This document shows positions 1 through 11,728 of a stretch of 64,000 nt of DNA, in pieces. The DNA is taken from assembly GCA_948474755.1 (NCBI GenBank), contig CAOLHI010000482.1:248001-312000 (forward strand), written 5' to 3'. Under the pieces are notes generated by a model. That model was given only the letters and a program-made list of their open reading frames with translations, had not been told where the DNA came from and made no database searches. This DNA is from Ctenosaura bakeri. Its lineage: Eukaryota; Chordata; Lepidosauria; Squamata; Iguanidae. Position 1 is the first letter of the stretch. Each line of letters begins with the position of its first letter. The translations under genes and the position numbers were made by a program.

Positions 1-74
1 CTATCAATCAGACATAAATATCCCCTGCTCTGTTGTTAAAAGGAGCTAAACAAGCATACTCATATGCTTCCTAG

Positions 75-321
75 GGCCTTTTCACACTACACAATTATAG
101 TGCTATGATTTCACATGTAATTTCCTATGGAATCCTGGGATTTGCAGTTTATAGAGGGACACTTAGAATTCTCATCCAGAGAGCTCTAGTATCTCCCCAA
201 ACTACAAGCCCCAGTATTCCATAGGATGCAACCAGAGCAGTTAATAGAATCATAGTGCTATAATTGTGATCATTCACGCTACATAGCCAGAGCGCTATGA
301 TTCACTGCAATTTGAAGGGCC
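75..321. mobile_element. GGCC-terminus fold-back element (family A)
   Basis: The left arm starts GGCCTTTTCACAC and the two halves are imperfect inverted copies: 'tcctatggaatcctggga' on the left mirrors 'attccataggatg' on the right. It has no coding capacity. The right end carries about 50 extra bases before a terminal GGGCC, so the outer boundary there is approximate. It is a non-autonomous DNA element of the same family as the clean copies at 18366, 32006 and 62413. Confidence 0.6.
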
Positions 322-454
322 TTTCTAGCTGAATGATGTTTTTCTATAGTGGGCACAACAGCAGAAATTTTTCACTATCACTATGTCAGTGGGAATATCA
401 TAGGGGGAACTTCTTTGTTATATCTAACCTACCTAAATAGGGTAGACACTAGAG

Positions 455-685
455 TCCATTTATACTATATAATTATAGCTCTTCAATTCCCCTTTAACTG
501 TCATAACTCCATCATACGGGATCCTGGGATTTGCAGTTTAGGGAGGGGTATTTAGAATTCTCAGCCAAAATGTTCTTCCCATGTCTCTTATGAAACTACA
601 AACCCCCAGAATTCCATAGGATGTTATTATAGCAGTTACAGTGGAATCATAGCACTCTACTTGCACAGAGTGAAATTATATCAGT
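455..685. mobile_element. Degenerate family A fold-back element
   Basis: The same central block is present (gggatttgcagtttaggga, then acaaacccccagaattccat), flanked by decayed arms. The termini are too mutated to read a target duplication. It is an older copy of the element just upstream. Confidence 0.5.
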
Positions 686-2794
686 ACAGAAGGCTGTCAT
701 ATGATTTAATGCCATACATATTCCTGAAATGTAAGAAATTTAATATTTGCTCTATAGTAAATACTTCTGGCTTATGAAGGATGTGGATGAGCACATTTAT
801 GGCTGCCTATATTAAAATAAATCAGGAGGACTGTTTTGGAGGTGATTGGTGATACTGTTTTATGTCCTTGTTGATTTAATAAAAGTATTGCTTCAGAAAT
901 AGAATTCATTATAAACTTAGTAATTTCTGCAAGAGTTAGAATAGTTTTTATTAGCAACCTTCTCCTATCGAAGGTTGCTGGATCTAAATATAGGACATCT
1001 GGGAACTGAATAAATTCAGTAACTTGGGAAGAAGGAAAGAAGATCAACAAATAAGTTTAGCAATAACAGATGTTTGTTTTTGCAGCATGTACTTGTTGAA
1101 GCCCTTTTCACACTTATCATCCTCAGTACAAGAATTGCTTTCTTATTTTCTCTTCACACATCTGTGCAAGTTAACACTTGGATCCATGGAGCTATAAGGT
1201 AAATACCGTTTGTTGCTGTTAAGCACCTAGCCAGCATGTTTCCTGAACATTTGCGATGACCTTCTCTTTACTAACCTACTGTTTCACACTTACTGTACAG
1301 AGACAAGAACACAAACAAGAGACCATGACATTCCTTAAGTAAATTACTGTTTGTTCTTGATTTGTAAAAATAGTTGTGGTCATTTTAAAAACTCCCTCTG
1401 ACCAGCTGAAGCCATGCTGTGTGCTATGTGAGACACAATTCTGCTGTTGCTTTTGAGTTTCCTGAGAAATCTTGTGTTCTGATGATTGGCACAAGTTATA
1501 TATCAAGTTACAAAAGAATGTCTCCTGATTTAGCTCCTTTTCAGATGTTTTGTTTTCAAGAGCACTGTTAGTGGGTCCACTGACATCTACCTTCAAATAC
1601 TACCAACAACGGTTGCTTCAAAATGTTGTGGATGATGTATACATAAAGCTAATGATGACAGATGTTTTTCACCTCTAATACCATTCCAATCTCCCATTGC
1701 TTAAGATATTTCAGCTGTGGCAACACTTGAAGGGACACTGTACATTATGATCTCACACTGAAAGTGGCACAAAGTGTTTTGGGATTAGTACCGAGGGAAG
1801 TGATTTGGGAGAGCAAGTGTGTAAGAGGAATCCAGAGCAGTAGACTTGTTGTTGTGGTTTTGAAATGAAGTAACATTGAAGCAAAATCTTGCACGTCTTA
1901 CAGCAAAGGAAAGGAAAATATGCCATATCGAATTACAATGTCTAAATCTGACAATATTTCTGCAGGTATCACTTTGTAATCATCTTCTAGAAGCAGGCTG
2001 TGCTTTTTCTACCGCTGTCACATAACATTCAGCCCATAAGCTATAGACTACAACTGACTGTTGTACTCTGACCTGTTTTAAACCTCTGACAAAGTGAGTG
2101 TGGAGAGGTAAGAGAGAGGTTGGTAGTTTCATACAATTGCTTTGAAAGAATACATGAAATACATACTGAAATTATTCAAGCACAACTAATAGCTACAGAG
2201 ATGGCAATGCCCTCTCTTTTGATTTGAAATATATACAGCCTTTAAAGCGAAATATTTTCCAAGGCTGTTCTTAAAACATTTTTCAAAACTCAATTAGCTC
2301 ATAATGAAATCCTGTGATATTTATCACATGCACATAAAGGTTGTTGCCATCCAGAATTCTATGTGTACTCCAACAGTCACACAGTTATTCTTTTATCCCA
2401 TTAATTTATATTAAGGAGGCAGCAAAACCCATCAAAAGAAAAGCGTGTCTGTGTATGTGTGCAGTAGGTAATATAGACTTCTTTCACCATTAGAATTAAT
2501 AAGTCAGTCACTCTGAGTGTTATATATAAATGGAAGATGCAGACATTGAAGCAAATTGGTGGACTCAAAAAATATTAGCATCTTTAAAGAATCAAGGAAC
2601 TAGTTCTGGCAGACTAATTGGGCTTTAAACAGCAGCTTCTTGAAACTACTTAGAAATATGCAATGCTTGTTGCAATGGATATTTTTCCACCCCCCCCCAT
2701 GTCTCTTGGATTGCCACCGCAGTAAAACTAAAGGTTGAATCTTCTCTTACCCTTTACACTGGAATTCCAGTCTAGATCAGCCTGCTGCATTTAC
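686..2794. other. Repeat-poor AT-rich stretch, nothing recognised
   Basis: There is no clear repeat family, RNA gene or credible exon. Short open frames here (for example minus strand 1276-1596, 106 codons) show no recognisable domain. A run of C occurs near 2692. The segment 2270-2340 is AT-rich and contains ATTA cores, but nothing decisive. Confidence 0.5.
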
Positions 2795-2907
2795 TTTTGA
2801 GTAAGAGGAAGGAACTGGCAAAACCACCGGTAAGTATTCCCTGCCCAAGTAAACCCTATGAAATTCATAAGGCTGGCATAAATCAACTTGAAAGCACAAA
2901 CACACAG
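2795..2907 (+). mobile_element. 3' part of a 5S-type SINE
   Basis: The segment 'gaggaaggaactggcaaaac' followed by a tail ending in 'cttgaaagcacaaacacaca' matches the body and 3' end of the two fuller 5S-derived SINEs at 23930 and 54547. The 5S-like head is missing, so this copy is 5' truncated. Confidence 0.55.
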
Positions 2908-3003
2908 CTGTGGGGAGGGAGCAGGGGAGGAATGTAAAGTAGGCTTCAGCAAGCTTTGTATGAAAAAAACCCCTACAAACTGGCTGTGAAAACTGTGAAT
3001 ATT

Positions 3004-3191
3004 GTTGTGTTGTTATCTGCTTTCAAGTCAGTTCTGCGTTACAACGACCCTAAGGTGAATGTATCATAGAGGTTTACTTGGGCTGAGAATGTGTGTGACA
3101 TGCTCAAGGTCACCCATGACCAAGCAGGGAATTGAATCCTGGCCTCCAGGGCCATACTCCAATGCTCAAACTACTACACCACTCTGGCTTT
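3004..3191 (-). mobile_element. tRNA-derived SINE with MIR/CORE-like centre
   Basis: On the minus strand it begins with a tRNA-like head (AGCCAGAGTGGTGTAGTAGT), followed by a decayed B box, a MIR-like 'gaccttgagcatgtcacac' centre, and a tail ending in a cttgaaag(c/g)-type motif with short repeats. It is a diverged, nearly full-length copy of the commonest SINE in this window. The published family name is not certain from memory; it is of the squamate tRNA-SINE type. Confidence 0.7.
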
Positions 3192-3649
3192 CTATGTGTA
3201 TATACGCATATCTAAATGTTTTAATTCTCAGACTCAGAAAAGATTGCAGATTGTAGATCGCCTTAGAGTTATTACATTAATTACAAATATCTGATTCCAG
3301 CTTGTCTAGGTACATCAAAAAATATAAGCTGATTTAGGTTATTGCCTAAAATCAGTTATTAACTGAAACAAGTCCATTGAATCAATGGACATTTGGTAAT
3401 TTATTTATTAAAATATGTGTAGCTTGTCCTTGATTGTGAAATGTTAAGGAATATTCTTTTCAAAACAACAGAATTTAAAACAGTTCTAGATTAAAACAAT
3501 AAAAGTATTTAATAGGATAAAAGATTAAACAAAACAATGTTTAAAAATTTAAAGCCATGTACATGGGAGGAAACCAATGCTAGTGTGCATGGGATCTCCC
3601 AAGGGAGAGCATTCTATACTTGGAATGCCACAATTGAGAAAACTCTGTC
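3192..3649. other. AT-rich stretch, nothing recognised
   Basis: This is low-complexity AT-rich DNA between a SINE and a solo LTR. I see no motif worth annotating. Confidence 0.5.
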
Positions 3650-3653
3650 CTAT
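3650..3653. repeat. 4-bp target-site duplication of the LTR (left)
   Basis: CTAT directly before TGTTACCC is repeated directly after TAACA at 4604-4607. Confidence 0.55.
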
Positions 3654-4603
3654 TGTTACCCTGTATGTTGGGGGTCCCGGGAGGGCCGCCCAAATAACAA
3701 CACAGTATGGGGAAATTAAGCTCGAGCACTCTCTTAAGCTAACAAGAGGCAGGGTAACTTTAGCTAGGATCTTGTACCCTATGTCTATGGCTTCAGGTCA
3801 GAGAGTGTAGCCAGACAAGTTTTAAAGTAACAAAAATAACATTTATTGAGGACAAGCAACATAAAAGACACCACATGCACACAGCTAACTAGAAATAGAA
3901 ATGGAGAGCTTTGGAGAATGGGTAATACGGCACCTGGGCCTTTTCCGCACGACACTCTTATAGCGCGATTATTTCACTTTCAACCTCCTAGGGAATCCTG
4001 GGGTTTGCAGCTTCGAGAGGGGTCTCATAGTCCCGGAGAGAAGATGAGGTTGCAAGGATGGAAGCTCAGCGCGGTTCGCTGAGGGGAGTTCACTGGACAA
4101 ACCGACAGCAAGGCGGGATGGAAGTCCAAAGTGTTCCAAGGAAGTCCTGAAAATGGGGACTTTTTATAGGGTGGAGTTTACCTACAGGCTATGCCATGCT
4201 CAGTGAGAACAAAGGAAATTTGAAGCTGGACAAAGGAGTTGGAAAAGATCAGGTTTTGCATGAGGGGCTTAGCGCTGGATGACAATAGTATGGCCAGTAT
4301 CTTGATGGCCCACCATAAAGGAATGGCTCGGCTCTTGGCCGTGCGGCTTTGTAAAGATACACGCTGAGCAAAGCCGGTTTGCAAGGAGGTTTTTCCCTAA
4401 AGCATCGGAGATGCTTAAGTCGCCTGCCTGAATGCGGTTTGGAATGTACAACCATTAATGGCCGCGCCCAATATGTGCTTGTCTGGTGGACCTCTGCAAA
4501 CACATGGAGTAGAGTGGCAAAGAAAGGTCAAGCAAAGGCCAAATTATTTGATATCAAAAGGATATCGAGTGCTCTCACCAGACATATCATAACCGTGATA
4601 ACA
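3654..4603 (-). mobile_element. Solo LTR of an endogenous retrovirus-like element
   Basis: The segment starts TGTTACCC and ends TGATAACA, the TG...CA boundary of an LTR with short inverted ends TGTTA/TAACA. It is flanked by CTAT on both sides (3650-3653 and 4604-4607), a 4-bp target duplication. Read on the minus strand it has a TATA-like CCTATAAAAAGT near 4165 and a polyadenylation-type AATAAA near 3845, in the order expected of a promoter-containing LTR. No gag, pol or env sequence is attached, so it is most simply a solo LTR left by recombination. Its length of about 950 bp includes a half-size family A fold-back insertion at about 3937-4050. A second member of the same family lies at 11729. 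The exact class is not determined. Confidence 0.65.
3937..4050. mobile_element. Half of a family A fold-back element inside the LTR
   Basis: GGCCTTTTCCGCACGACACT and 'gaatcctggggtttgcag' identify the left arm. The right arm is missing and the LTR resumes near 4050. This insertion post-dates the LTR. Confidence 0.55.
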
Positions 4604-5289
4604 CTATGTCCTCCCACAGGAGAGAAGGGGCTCTCCTGAAGACCTCAGTCCTTGGGCAGGAATGTATCTTAAGTCAACATTTAAGTCAACAACTCTCAAA
4701 CACACTCATACTTTTTTTCATTTTTTAAATGAAAAATTACACACATGTCATTGCTGGTTCCAGTTGCACTTGCTTGCAGGATGCCACTGGCCTCATACAA
4801 TGTCCTTGTCTCCTCTATGTGCCTCTGGAATAATATGTGAAATAACTGCTACCTATGTGCTTTCTTTAATTTCTAATTTATGTGCTGCTTCATGACTGCC
4901 ATGTTTCTGACTGGTGAGTGGTTACTTCTACTGTTTTCATGCCAGCAACCTGCATCACTTGCTATTAATTCTTGATATTTCAAGTCTGATCTTTGGGTCA
5001 GAACACCATGTGTAGCTTTCTTATGTGGTTTCTTAGCCCAAGAATCTACCACTGAGTCATAAACTGTCTTCGCTCAAGCACCATCATTGTGGTCAGACAC
5101 CATTTTCTAATGCTTTTTTTATATTTTTCAGAGATGAAGTGTGCAGGATTCTGGGCACATTTTTCATTAGAATGCTTATAAGTCTTAAATAATATTAAGG
5201 TTGACCTTCATTTACAGATATCCATAATAAAATATAACATGCCACTAAAAACAAAGAAACTAGCATATTGATTCCATCCAAAACATTCA
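4604..5289. other. Repeat-poor stretch, nothing recognised
   Basis: The sequence is AT-rich, with a T run near 4711 and 'ttcattttttaaatgaaaaa' as a small local palindrome. There is no gene or clear repeat family. Confidence 0.4.
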
Positions 5290-5304
5290 TTCTCTCTCTC
5301 TCTC
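5290..5304. repeat. (TC)n microsatellite
   Basis: Seven consecutive TC units are present. Confidence 0.8.
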
Positions 5305-5314
5305 GTTCTGGTTT

Positions 5315-5525
5315 CTCTCTGGTTTTTAGACTGTTTTAACTTTTTAAAGGAATCTATTGTTTAATACTATTTTGGAAATTTAGCCTTTTTACTGTTTTAC
5401 GTGTTAAATTGTTTGAACTGATGTTATTGCAAGCCATTCAGAGACCTTATGCTATCTACATATAAACACTTATAAATCTTAAAAACAAACAAACAAACAA
5501 ACAAACAAACAAATAAATAAATATT
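5315..5525 (+). mobile_element. Diverged L2-like LINE 3' end with (AAAC)n tail
   Basis: The order 'tgttttaactttttaaagg', 'ttgcaagccattcagag', 'ataaacacttataaatc' resembles the 3' untranslated end of the L2-clade copies at 61425 and 59070. It finishes in an (AAAC)n/(AAAT)n run at about 5480-5523, the expected place for a LINE tail. It is strongly diverged, so the family assignment is tentative. Confidence 0.45.
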
Positions 5526-6577
5526 GTTTGATTCTCAAAGAAAATGTGGGAGAAGGAGGTGATTAATCTGGAATCCTATCACTTTTAATTTTTCATTTTC
5601 TTGGTGTCAGAGAGTTGATAATTTGAGGACTTGCCCTGAAAAAGTGGGGCTTTTAGCAAGAGGCCTGTATACTGTTATAAAGAAGTCTCTGGAAGCCTCT
5701 TCAAAACAAGATTGTCTTCTGGTCTGCTCCATCTGCTCTAGCTGGTGTTTTGGACTTTACCTGACCAGATGTTATAGCCCAAGTATCTTGTTAAGCAAGC
5801 TATGATAATAGATTCCTCTAGGGCAGGGGTAAGAAGAAGACATTAATTTTACTGGTAGTTTTCTGGACGATCTGAAGTAGTTCAGCAAGGACATCTGAAT
5901 ATTGTTTTACAATGGTGGCAGTACAGTGCCCCCAATATATGCACTGTTTATACTGCTGAAGTTAGATAAGATTGCAGTCAACAGTTGTACAGGCAGGTGT
6001 TAAACAAAATGACCCATGGAGTCACCTCCACCTCTTCTGTGATTCTGTGAACTAGGAGGATATTTCTGTGTGGAAGCTGAGTTTTGACATCAATGCAATT
6101 TCTTGGTCTTGGAAGTCCTTACTTCCAAATGTCACTCGTATGCAGCAGGTGGATATTGGGGTTCCAGTAAAAAATCAGCCGCAACCTTGAAGTCTGCCTC
6201 CTATTGACATAGGAGAATATATCAGTACCTTCTTCAGATGAATGCCATGGAAACAGCCAGAGGATTTAGAAGGGGAGAGTCCTTTTGGAGGAGAGAGCAT
6301 GCATTAACCCTCTCACCTGCCTTCCTGCCATGGCTGAAGACAACATATATCTGTGTAATGTATCAGTGGTCTGGAAGAAAGACAGAAAGATGGAACTGAA
6401 ACTCCAGAAGCATCTTTAGAATGCAAGCTGTTTCTTTAGAAACCTGATGAGGTAAAAGTGAATTTGGGGATCTCTAGAGTGTTTAATGCTGTACTTCCAG
6501 TGTTTAACTTGTACATTTCTAGAAAGAACCTGATCCCGTTCAAGACCCCTTGAAACTTCTAACCACTTGGAAAATGG
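5526..6577. other. Repeat-poor stretch, nothing recognised
   Basis: I see no repeat signature, RNA gene or convincing exon. Short frames such as 5623-5805 are unremarkable. Confidence 0.4.
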
Positions 6578-6712
6578 GGGGCTTTTCACATTAGACAGTA
6601 ATAGCACCATGATTCCACTCTAACTGGCATGATATTCCCTTGTGGAATCCTGGGACTGGCACTTAAGGGAGAAACATTTAGAACTGTCAGCCAGAGAGCT
6701 ACAATGGAAGGA
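6578..6712. mobile_element. Degenerate family A fold-back element (left part)
   Basis: 'gcttttcacattagacag', 'gtggaatcctgggactggca' and 'gtcagccagagagct' match the left arm and centre of family A. The right arm is lost and the 3' boundary is approximate. Confidence 0.5.
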
Positions 6713-7514
6713 AGATAATGGTTGGGTGGATGTCTTTTTCTTGGGTGCCACTCAAAGAAGTATTCACTACTTCCTTGTGCAACTCCATACACATACACAC
6801 ACACACTAGGGCAGCTTTCAGACCTTGGGAACACAGCCGCAGATGTTTACCAGCTGGGGTGGGAGGCAAGAGGGAAGTGATTAGGCAGCATGGGTTCCTG
6901 TTGCACTTCTGCAACTGAGGGAGAGAAGCTGAGGTTGCTCTTATGGATTTCTATCAAGATCTGACAGGGCAACCTCAGTTCTCTTCCCCTGGCTGTAGCT
7001 GATTTGTACCTTCTATCTCCCCTCTCCCTTGCCATAACTAGTAAGCATTTGTGGTGGTGGGAAGGTAGCATCATGGAACTCTATGTATATAGCATGATGC
7101 TCTGCACACTCTGATGATGGATCATGGCCAATTATTTTAATCCTAACTAGGGTATCCCAGCTAGTCCCAACTAGATAGACCCATTGGATCATTCGCATTT
7201 ACATAAATGTTTATTTACCAGCATCAGTAGCTAACTGGGACTAGCATTGGATTTAGGCCTCAGGCTGCGTTTTGGCTGAATGAGTTCTGGATTCCCTGAT
7301 ATGCTTGAAAAAGGAATAAAGCTTTAAGCCAGAGATATTCAGCTAATTAAAGAAAAATATATTCTCTTAACAGAACACTGTCTAGCTGACATTTTCTATT
7401 ATTAATCATATTTCTCCTTCATTTTCTTTGACATTGATGCTGCACCCTTGTTTATTGAGATAAAAGAGAACACAAAATAAAATATTCAGCAGGAGGAAGA
7501 AAATACAGTAAGTT
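6713..7514. other. Mostly unique sequence with a short (CA)n run
   Basis: A short ACACAC run lies near 6788-6805. Several overlapping frames of 60-82 codons occur on both strands, none with a recognisable domain. Confidence 0.4.
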
Positions 7515-7600
7515 TATTCCTTAGATAAATTCACTCAGAAGTAAGCCCACTGAAGTCAATGGTATTTAGTCCTGTGTAAAGGTGTTTTGTCTGAGCTGGA
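7515..7600. repeat. Interspersed repeat, 'actcagaagtaagcccactg' type
   Basis: 'actcagaagtaagcccactg' followed by 'aagtcaatggtatttagt' is a recognisable short interspersed block that recurs in altered form near 15540 and 21205. It is probably part of an old fold-back element. The boundaries are uncertain. Confidence 0.4.
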
Positions 7601-8535
7601 ACTTACTAGATCTGAGAAGACAGAGCAAAAATTATTTAAACAAAATTCTCAATGTGATTAATACTCACAAGAATATAACCTCTTAATATAATACAAACAA
7701 ATGAGGATGATTATTATTTTTATAGACTTATTTTTGTCTGTAAAAGTTCTCTGTATCATAATTATTAGGATGAGTTTAGTTTTAGGGCCAAAAAGGAAAT
7801 ATAAATCTTCTAGGAGACTGACCCCCTCTGATGATCATACCATGGTGCTATAAATCTGTCAGAAAACAGAGCGTCATTTCAAAATGCATTGTATCAGTCA
7901 TCATGACAAAAAATATGTTCTTTTCTCAGAAAATAAATCATTAGTACTAGCATAGGAATATGTGTTCACATTACATACATGACATATGAACTCCACAGTG
8001 GAAAGACTCTAACAGTTAACACTCCCAGGTCAGATTATCAAAGTGCGTTCAACAATGTTCAATTAAATTTCAATAGCCATTCTGGTTGACTCCTGTTTGT
8101 AGAATGGGAAGGAAGTGTGACATCTTTTCCATTCTTTCAGGCAATGAAATGTCTTGGGTAAGCTCTGCTAATTAAGGAGTTAGAACTAGGTCTCCCTAAG
8201 TTAAGTCCCTCATTCTGTTTGCTGTGGAACACTTTGTTCCATAATGACTTACTCCAGAGTTTTACAGTGGAAGAAGACAGCTGTGGTACAGGGTGCAGCA
8301 TCTCCCTCAAACTCACCTGGAGGAGGGAGAGGGTGGCACGTGAAGAGAACAACATAATTTGCTCCAGCTGTATTATACCTGCACCCACTATAGGGTCATT
8401 TCCCACCAACAGGCTGAGAAGGAACCTGATGGGCTTTTATTCTTTAAGCCACCTTAGTAGAATTTGTATCAATGAACTATTATAACAAAAACATATTTTT
8501 AATCCTGACAAAAGCTTTATTTAGTTAGTAAAAGC
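7601..8535. other. Repeat-poor AT-rich stretch, nothing recognised
   Basis: Two overlapping frames of about 90 codons (minus 8137-8409, plus 8219-8485) lie in opposite directions on the same DNA. Neither has a recognisable domain, so I do not call a gene. Confidence 0.4.
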
Positions 8536-8660
8536 AAGTGTGTCTCAGCTGAAGAGGAAGGCAGTAGCAAGCCTCTTCTGAATAAATCTTGCCAAGAAAA
8601 CTCTATGAGATGGTGGCCATGAGCTGAAGTCACACTAAAGACACATAACAACAAACACTG
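8536..8660 (+). mobile_element. 5'-truncated tRNA-type SINE
   Basis: 'aatcttgccaagaaaactct' leads into a tail ending 'acacataacaacaaacac'. This is the second half of the common SINE in the window; head and centre are absent. Confidence 0.55.
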
Positions 8661-8903
8661 TAAGTACAATTGATTACACTGTAAAGAACTTTGGATAAAA
8701 CATGTAAACTCAGAATTGCATTTTTAGTTGAAACTGAATAAAATACAGGGCTTTATAAGTCTGGTCTATCTTATTCACATAGAACCTCACCAAAAAGTGA
8801 ACCGGCAAAAGCTCTTGTGCTGGATATGATTTATTAGTTGCATGAAGCAAAAGAACTTGAAAAACCTTATTCTGTCCACTGTGTTTTCTCAAATATGTTC
8901 TTA

Positions 8904-9381
8904 GGCCCTTTTCACACAGGGGTAATAAAACGGTGTAGCGCGACCTCTGACGGAGGTCGTCTACACCGTAAAGTGGATTGGGGCGGACTACTTTAGCGTA
9001 GTTCCACACCCCAATTCGCACTAGAGCAACCAGAAGTGATGGCGCCACATGCTTTTTAAAAACCACTTTTGAGGAGGTTTTTAAAAAGCACGGGGTGTGC
9101 AGCTGCGTGCAGCCCTGTCACAGCGCCCGGTGTAGATTTGAAGGCACGCACAAGTGCGTGCCTGCAGATCTGCTGGGGGCGGGCTTTCCAGCTGGCGAGC
9201 TTCTTTGGTTGGTGGAGAGCCTCCACCAGTCGTAAGCTGCCATTTTGGACGCCGCAGGACACCAAGGAGTGTGGAGCAGCGAACTCGCGCTGCTTCACGT
9301 GGCGATGGACTTACCCGATTTCAGGTAAGCTCTGTTTCAGGACGTTTTACCCTGTTTCTTCCTCCACATGTGGAAAGGGCC
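8904..9381 (+). mobile_element. GGCC-terminus element, large GC-rich family (family C), copy 1
   Basis: Terminal inverted repeats GGCCCTTTTCACAC and ...GTGGAAAGGGCC bound 478 bp, flanked by TTA on both sides (8901-8903 and 9382-9384). The interior is GC-rich compared with its surroundings. It holds a GACCTC/GAGGTC hairpin and a longer hairpin with GCTTTTTAAAAACC arms at about 9049-9091. No transposase is encoded, and the frames running through it (up to 134 codons on plus) are not conserved between copies. A 476-bp relative in opposite orientation lies at 62664 and a more distant one at 60710. Ends and 3-bp duplications are shared with family A. It is probably mobilised in trans; PIF/Harbinger-like ends are a possible but unproven affiliation. 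Confidence 0.75.
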
Positions 9382-9510
9382 TTAGTTTGTCCTTCTGCTG
9401 TTCTGAAATAGAAAAGACAGTTGTTCTCGCCCCCCCCCAAAAAAAACAACAACCAGAAGTGTTAGGAATATAAAATAAACATGATACTATCAAAGTATTA
9501 ATAATGGAAG

Positions 9511-9745
9511 AGAGCCAGCATGGTGTAGTGGTTGAGCATTGGACTACAACTCTGGAGACCATTGTTGGAACCTGCAGTCAGCTATAGAAACCCAATGGGT
9601 TACTTTGGGCAAGTCACACTCACTCTCTTTCAGCCTCAGAGGAAGGCAAAGGCAAACTCCCTTTTGCCAAGAAAACCCCATGATTGATTTGCCTTATGGC
9701 AAATCATAAGTCAGAAATGACTTCAACGCACACTGCAACAACATC
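9511..9745 (+). mobile_element. tRNA-derived SINE, near full length
   Basis: The head AGAGCCAGCATGGTGTAGTG contains an A-box-like tagtggttgag; a weakened B box follows (gttggaacctgc). The centre reads 'ttgggcaagtcacactcact'. The tail runs 'aaatcataagtcagaaatga', 'cttcaacgcacactgcaaca'. Flanks share an imperfect AATARTGGA, a possible target duplication. Confidence 0.8.
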
Positions 9746-9794
9746 AATAGTGGAGCAAGAGCAATGAAGGAAAATTACCCTGCTGTGAAAAAGC

Positions 9795-9812
9795 TTTTTG
9801 TTTTGTTTTGTT
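9795..9812. repeat. (TTTTG)n short tandem repeat
   Basis: Three to four TTTTG units follow 'aaaaagc'. Confidence 0.6.
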
Positions 9813-11728
9813 GGAAATCAGTTCTGTTTCACAAATATATCTATCGTTAAGCAGATATTTCTGAAAAAAAATATTTTTACTTATTTGTTTTAACAGGAAT
9901 AAATTTATTTTATAATGAAAATAAACCTAGAAATAAGATCAAAACTGATATATTATTAAGTCTCTGGAGTGAAAATTTAGAAGAAATCTGGTTTAATTGT
10001 AATGTTTATTGTTATTTTAATGGTCTTCAGGTAGCAGATTTTGATCCCTCCTATTAATTCTAGATCCACTAGATAAGAAAAGTTTTTTTGTTTTAAAAGA
10101 AAGATCATTAAGGAGAGCTCATTCCAATACAAGTTCAAGGGTGGCCGGTAACCACTTCGACTATTTTGTAAATTTAGTAGATTGCATGCTATAATAAAAA
10201 GGAAGAATGATTAAAAACAAAATGCTATTACTTCATTCTCTCCAACAAGAATTATTAGCAAAGGCAGGAAATGTTTTGGATAAATACAAACAGACTTCTA
10301 TTAAAGCATGCCAGAAAGGTTTCATTAGTTGGTGGTTACTAGTAGGAGGTTGCCATTGTAACCTTCTCTATAGCTAGAGGGAACATGAATGGAAGGTGGC
10401 TTCTGCATGGCAGGGAGCAGAAATTTTCACAGCCGCAAGGATTACTCAGGGGGCTTGCATGATGAAAGCTACCTTAAGAGAAAGGGTTAGCAAATGCTGC
10501 TTGAATTAAGAGTTATAGTATTAGTCCTTAATTAGGCATTCTTATTAGAAATAATGCTTGAACAGATAAGTCTGAATTCTCTTAGTGACATACACAGGTA
10601 TAATGTCACCTGTACCAGGATTGGGCCACTCTGGATGGGAACAATTTTTCTCCAATGCCCTGACAGGCCACACTGTTGTGTTTTGCCATACTGGAAGTGA
10701 TGTTATGTTACTTTTGTCTGCCACTGTGTCCAATTTGGGGTGGGAATCAGTGGTTCTGGGGAGAGGGGGAAGTAAATTACCATATCATGGTTTAGTTTGA
10801 ACTCATTTGGCTGGTTTTTGAGTGAAAATCATCCAAACGTTGGTGTGAAAAAATATTTTAAGGGTTGCACTTTGCTCATTCCTGTTTTACACCCATTTCG
10901 GTCTTTCATAAATGTTGTAGGCAGAAGCATTCAGAGCCTCCATCCACAACATTTCCGGTCTTCACCACTTACCTTTCTGCCAACAAGATTCCCCTTGTGA
11001 CCAGTGGAGGGTGTGTGTGATCTGTTGGCAGCCAGCAGCATTCCAGTAGTTGGATGCATAAAGAAGAAGGCATCTTCCTGGACATCTATGAGTCCCATTT
11101 GGGAGGATGATGCCATTCTGGTATGTTTGGCTGTAGAAACAAAGTCACACACAGTCTAGCTGCTCCCCGTCTCCCAACCTATAAATGATTGTGGGGGAAA
11201 GCAGCAGAGAATGATGAGCAGGGAGGAGGTCAGGAATAGGGCTACTTTAAGGAGCTTTACAATCCACCAGAATGATATAGGATCTTGGCAATGGTATTTG
11301 GTAATGACAGTTTTAAGCATTTAATGCCTCAAATGCTAAATAGCATGAGAACCATATTTTAGACTTGTAACTGAATGTATGTAGTCCAACACAATTGCTT
11401 CCTTCGGGCTAGTGGGATCAGATGATGGTGCTGCAGAGCATGCCTTCTTAGTGGGCCACATGCTCTATTTCAGAAGATGTGATCCTTATGACACACAGGA
11501 CACAGCTTATGCCACTCCTCCAAATGAACACAGGGCTATGTAGCCTATGTGGTTGGCTTCTTAACTTCAATGTAAACAGTCCTGGAATAAACTGCTCTCC
11601 ATCTTCTTTAGAGATGATTCCTACAAACCACTCATTATATGCTAATAGATCTGCCAGAGGATCTGTAACTGACAGAGCAGCAAATGCACTCTTGATTTAC
11701 TGCCACTTCTACAGTTTCTCCAAGTTAA
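9813..11728. other. Long repeat-poor stretch, nothing recognised
   Basis: The first part is AT-rich. 10580-11180 is somewhat richer in GC with several overlapping short frames on both strands, but no domain or codon pattern persuades me that it is coding. It may contain decayed repeats that I cannot classify. Confidence 0.4.

Noticed and set aside
1276..1596. 106-codon minus-strand frame as a small gene
   Set aside because: No domain, no signal peptide or splice context, and AT-rich unique DNA around it. It cannot be supported from sequence alone.
4249..4503. Frames of 60-86 codons on both strands within 4178-4639
   Set aside because: They lie within or at the edge of the solo LTR and overlap one another on both strands.
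9069..9473. 134-codon plus-strand frame with apparently rich composition
   Set aside because: It lies inside and beyond a family C DNA element. The equivalent region of the copy at 62664 does not preserve the frame; GC-rich DNA simply has fewer stops.
9511..9600. Functional tRNA gene
   Set aside because: The A- and B-box-like heads belong to SINEs; they cannot be folded into a convincing cloverleaf with acceptor stem.
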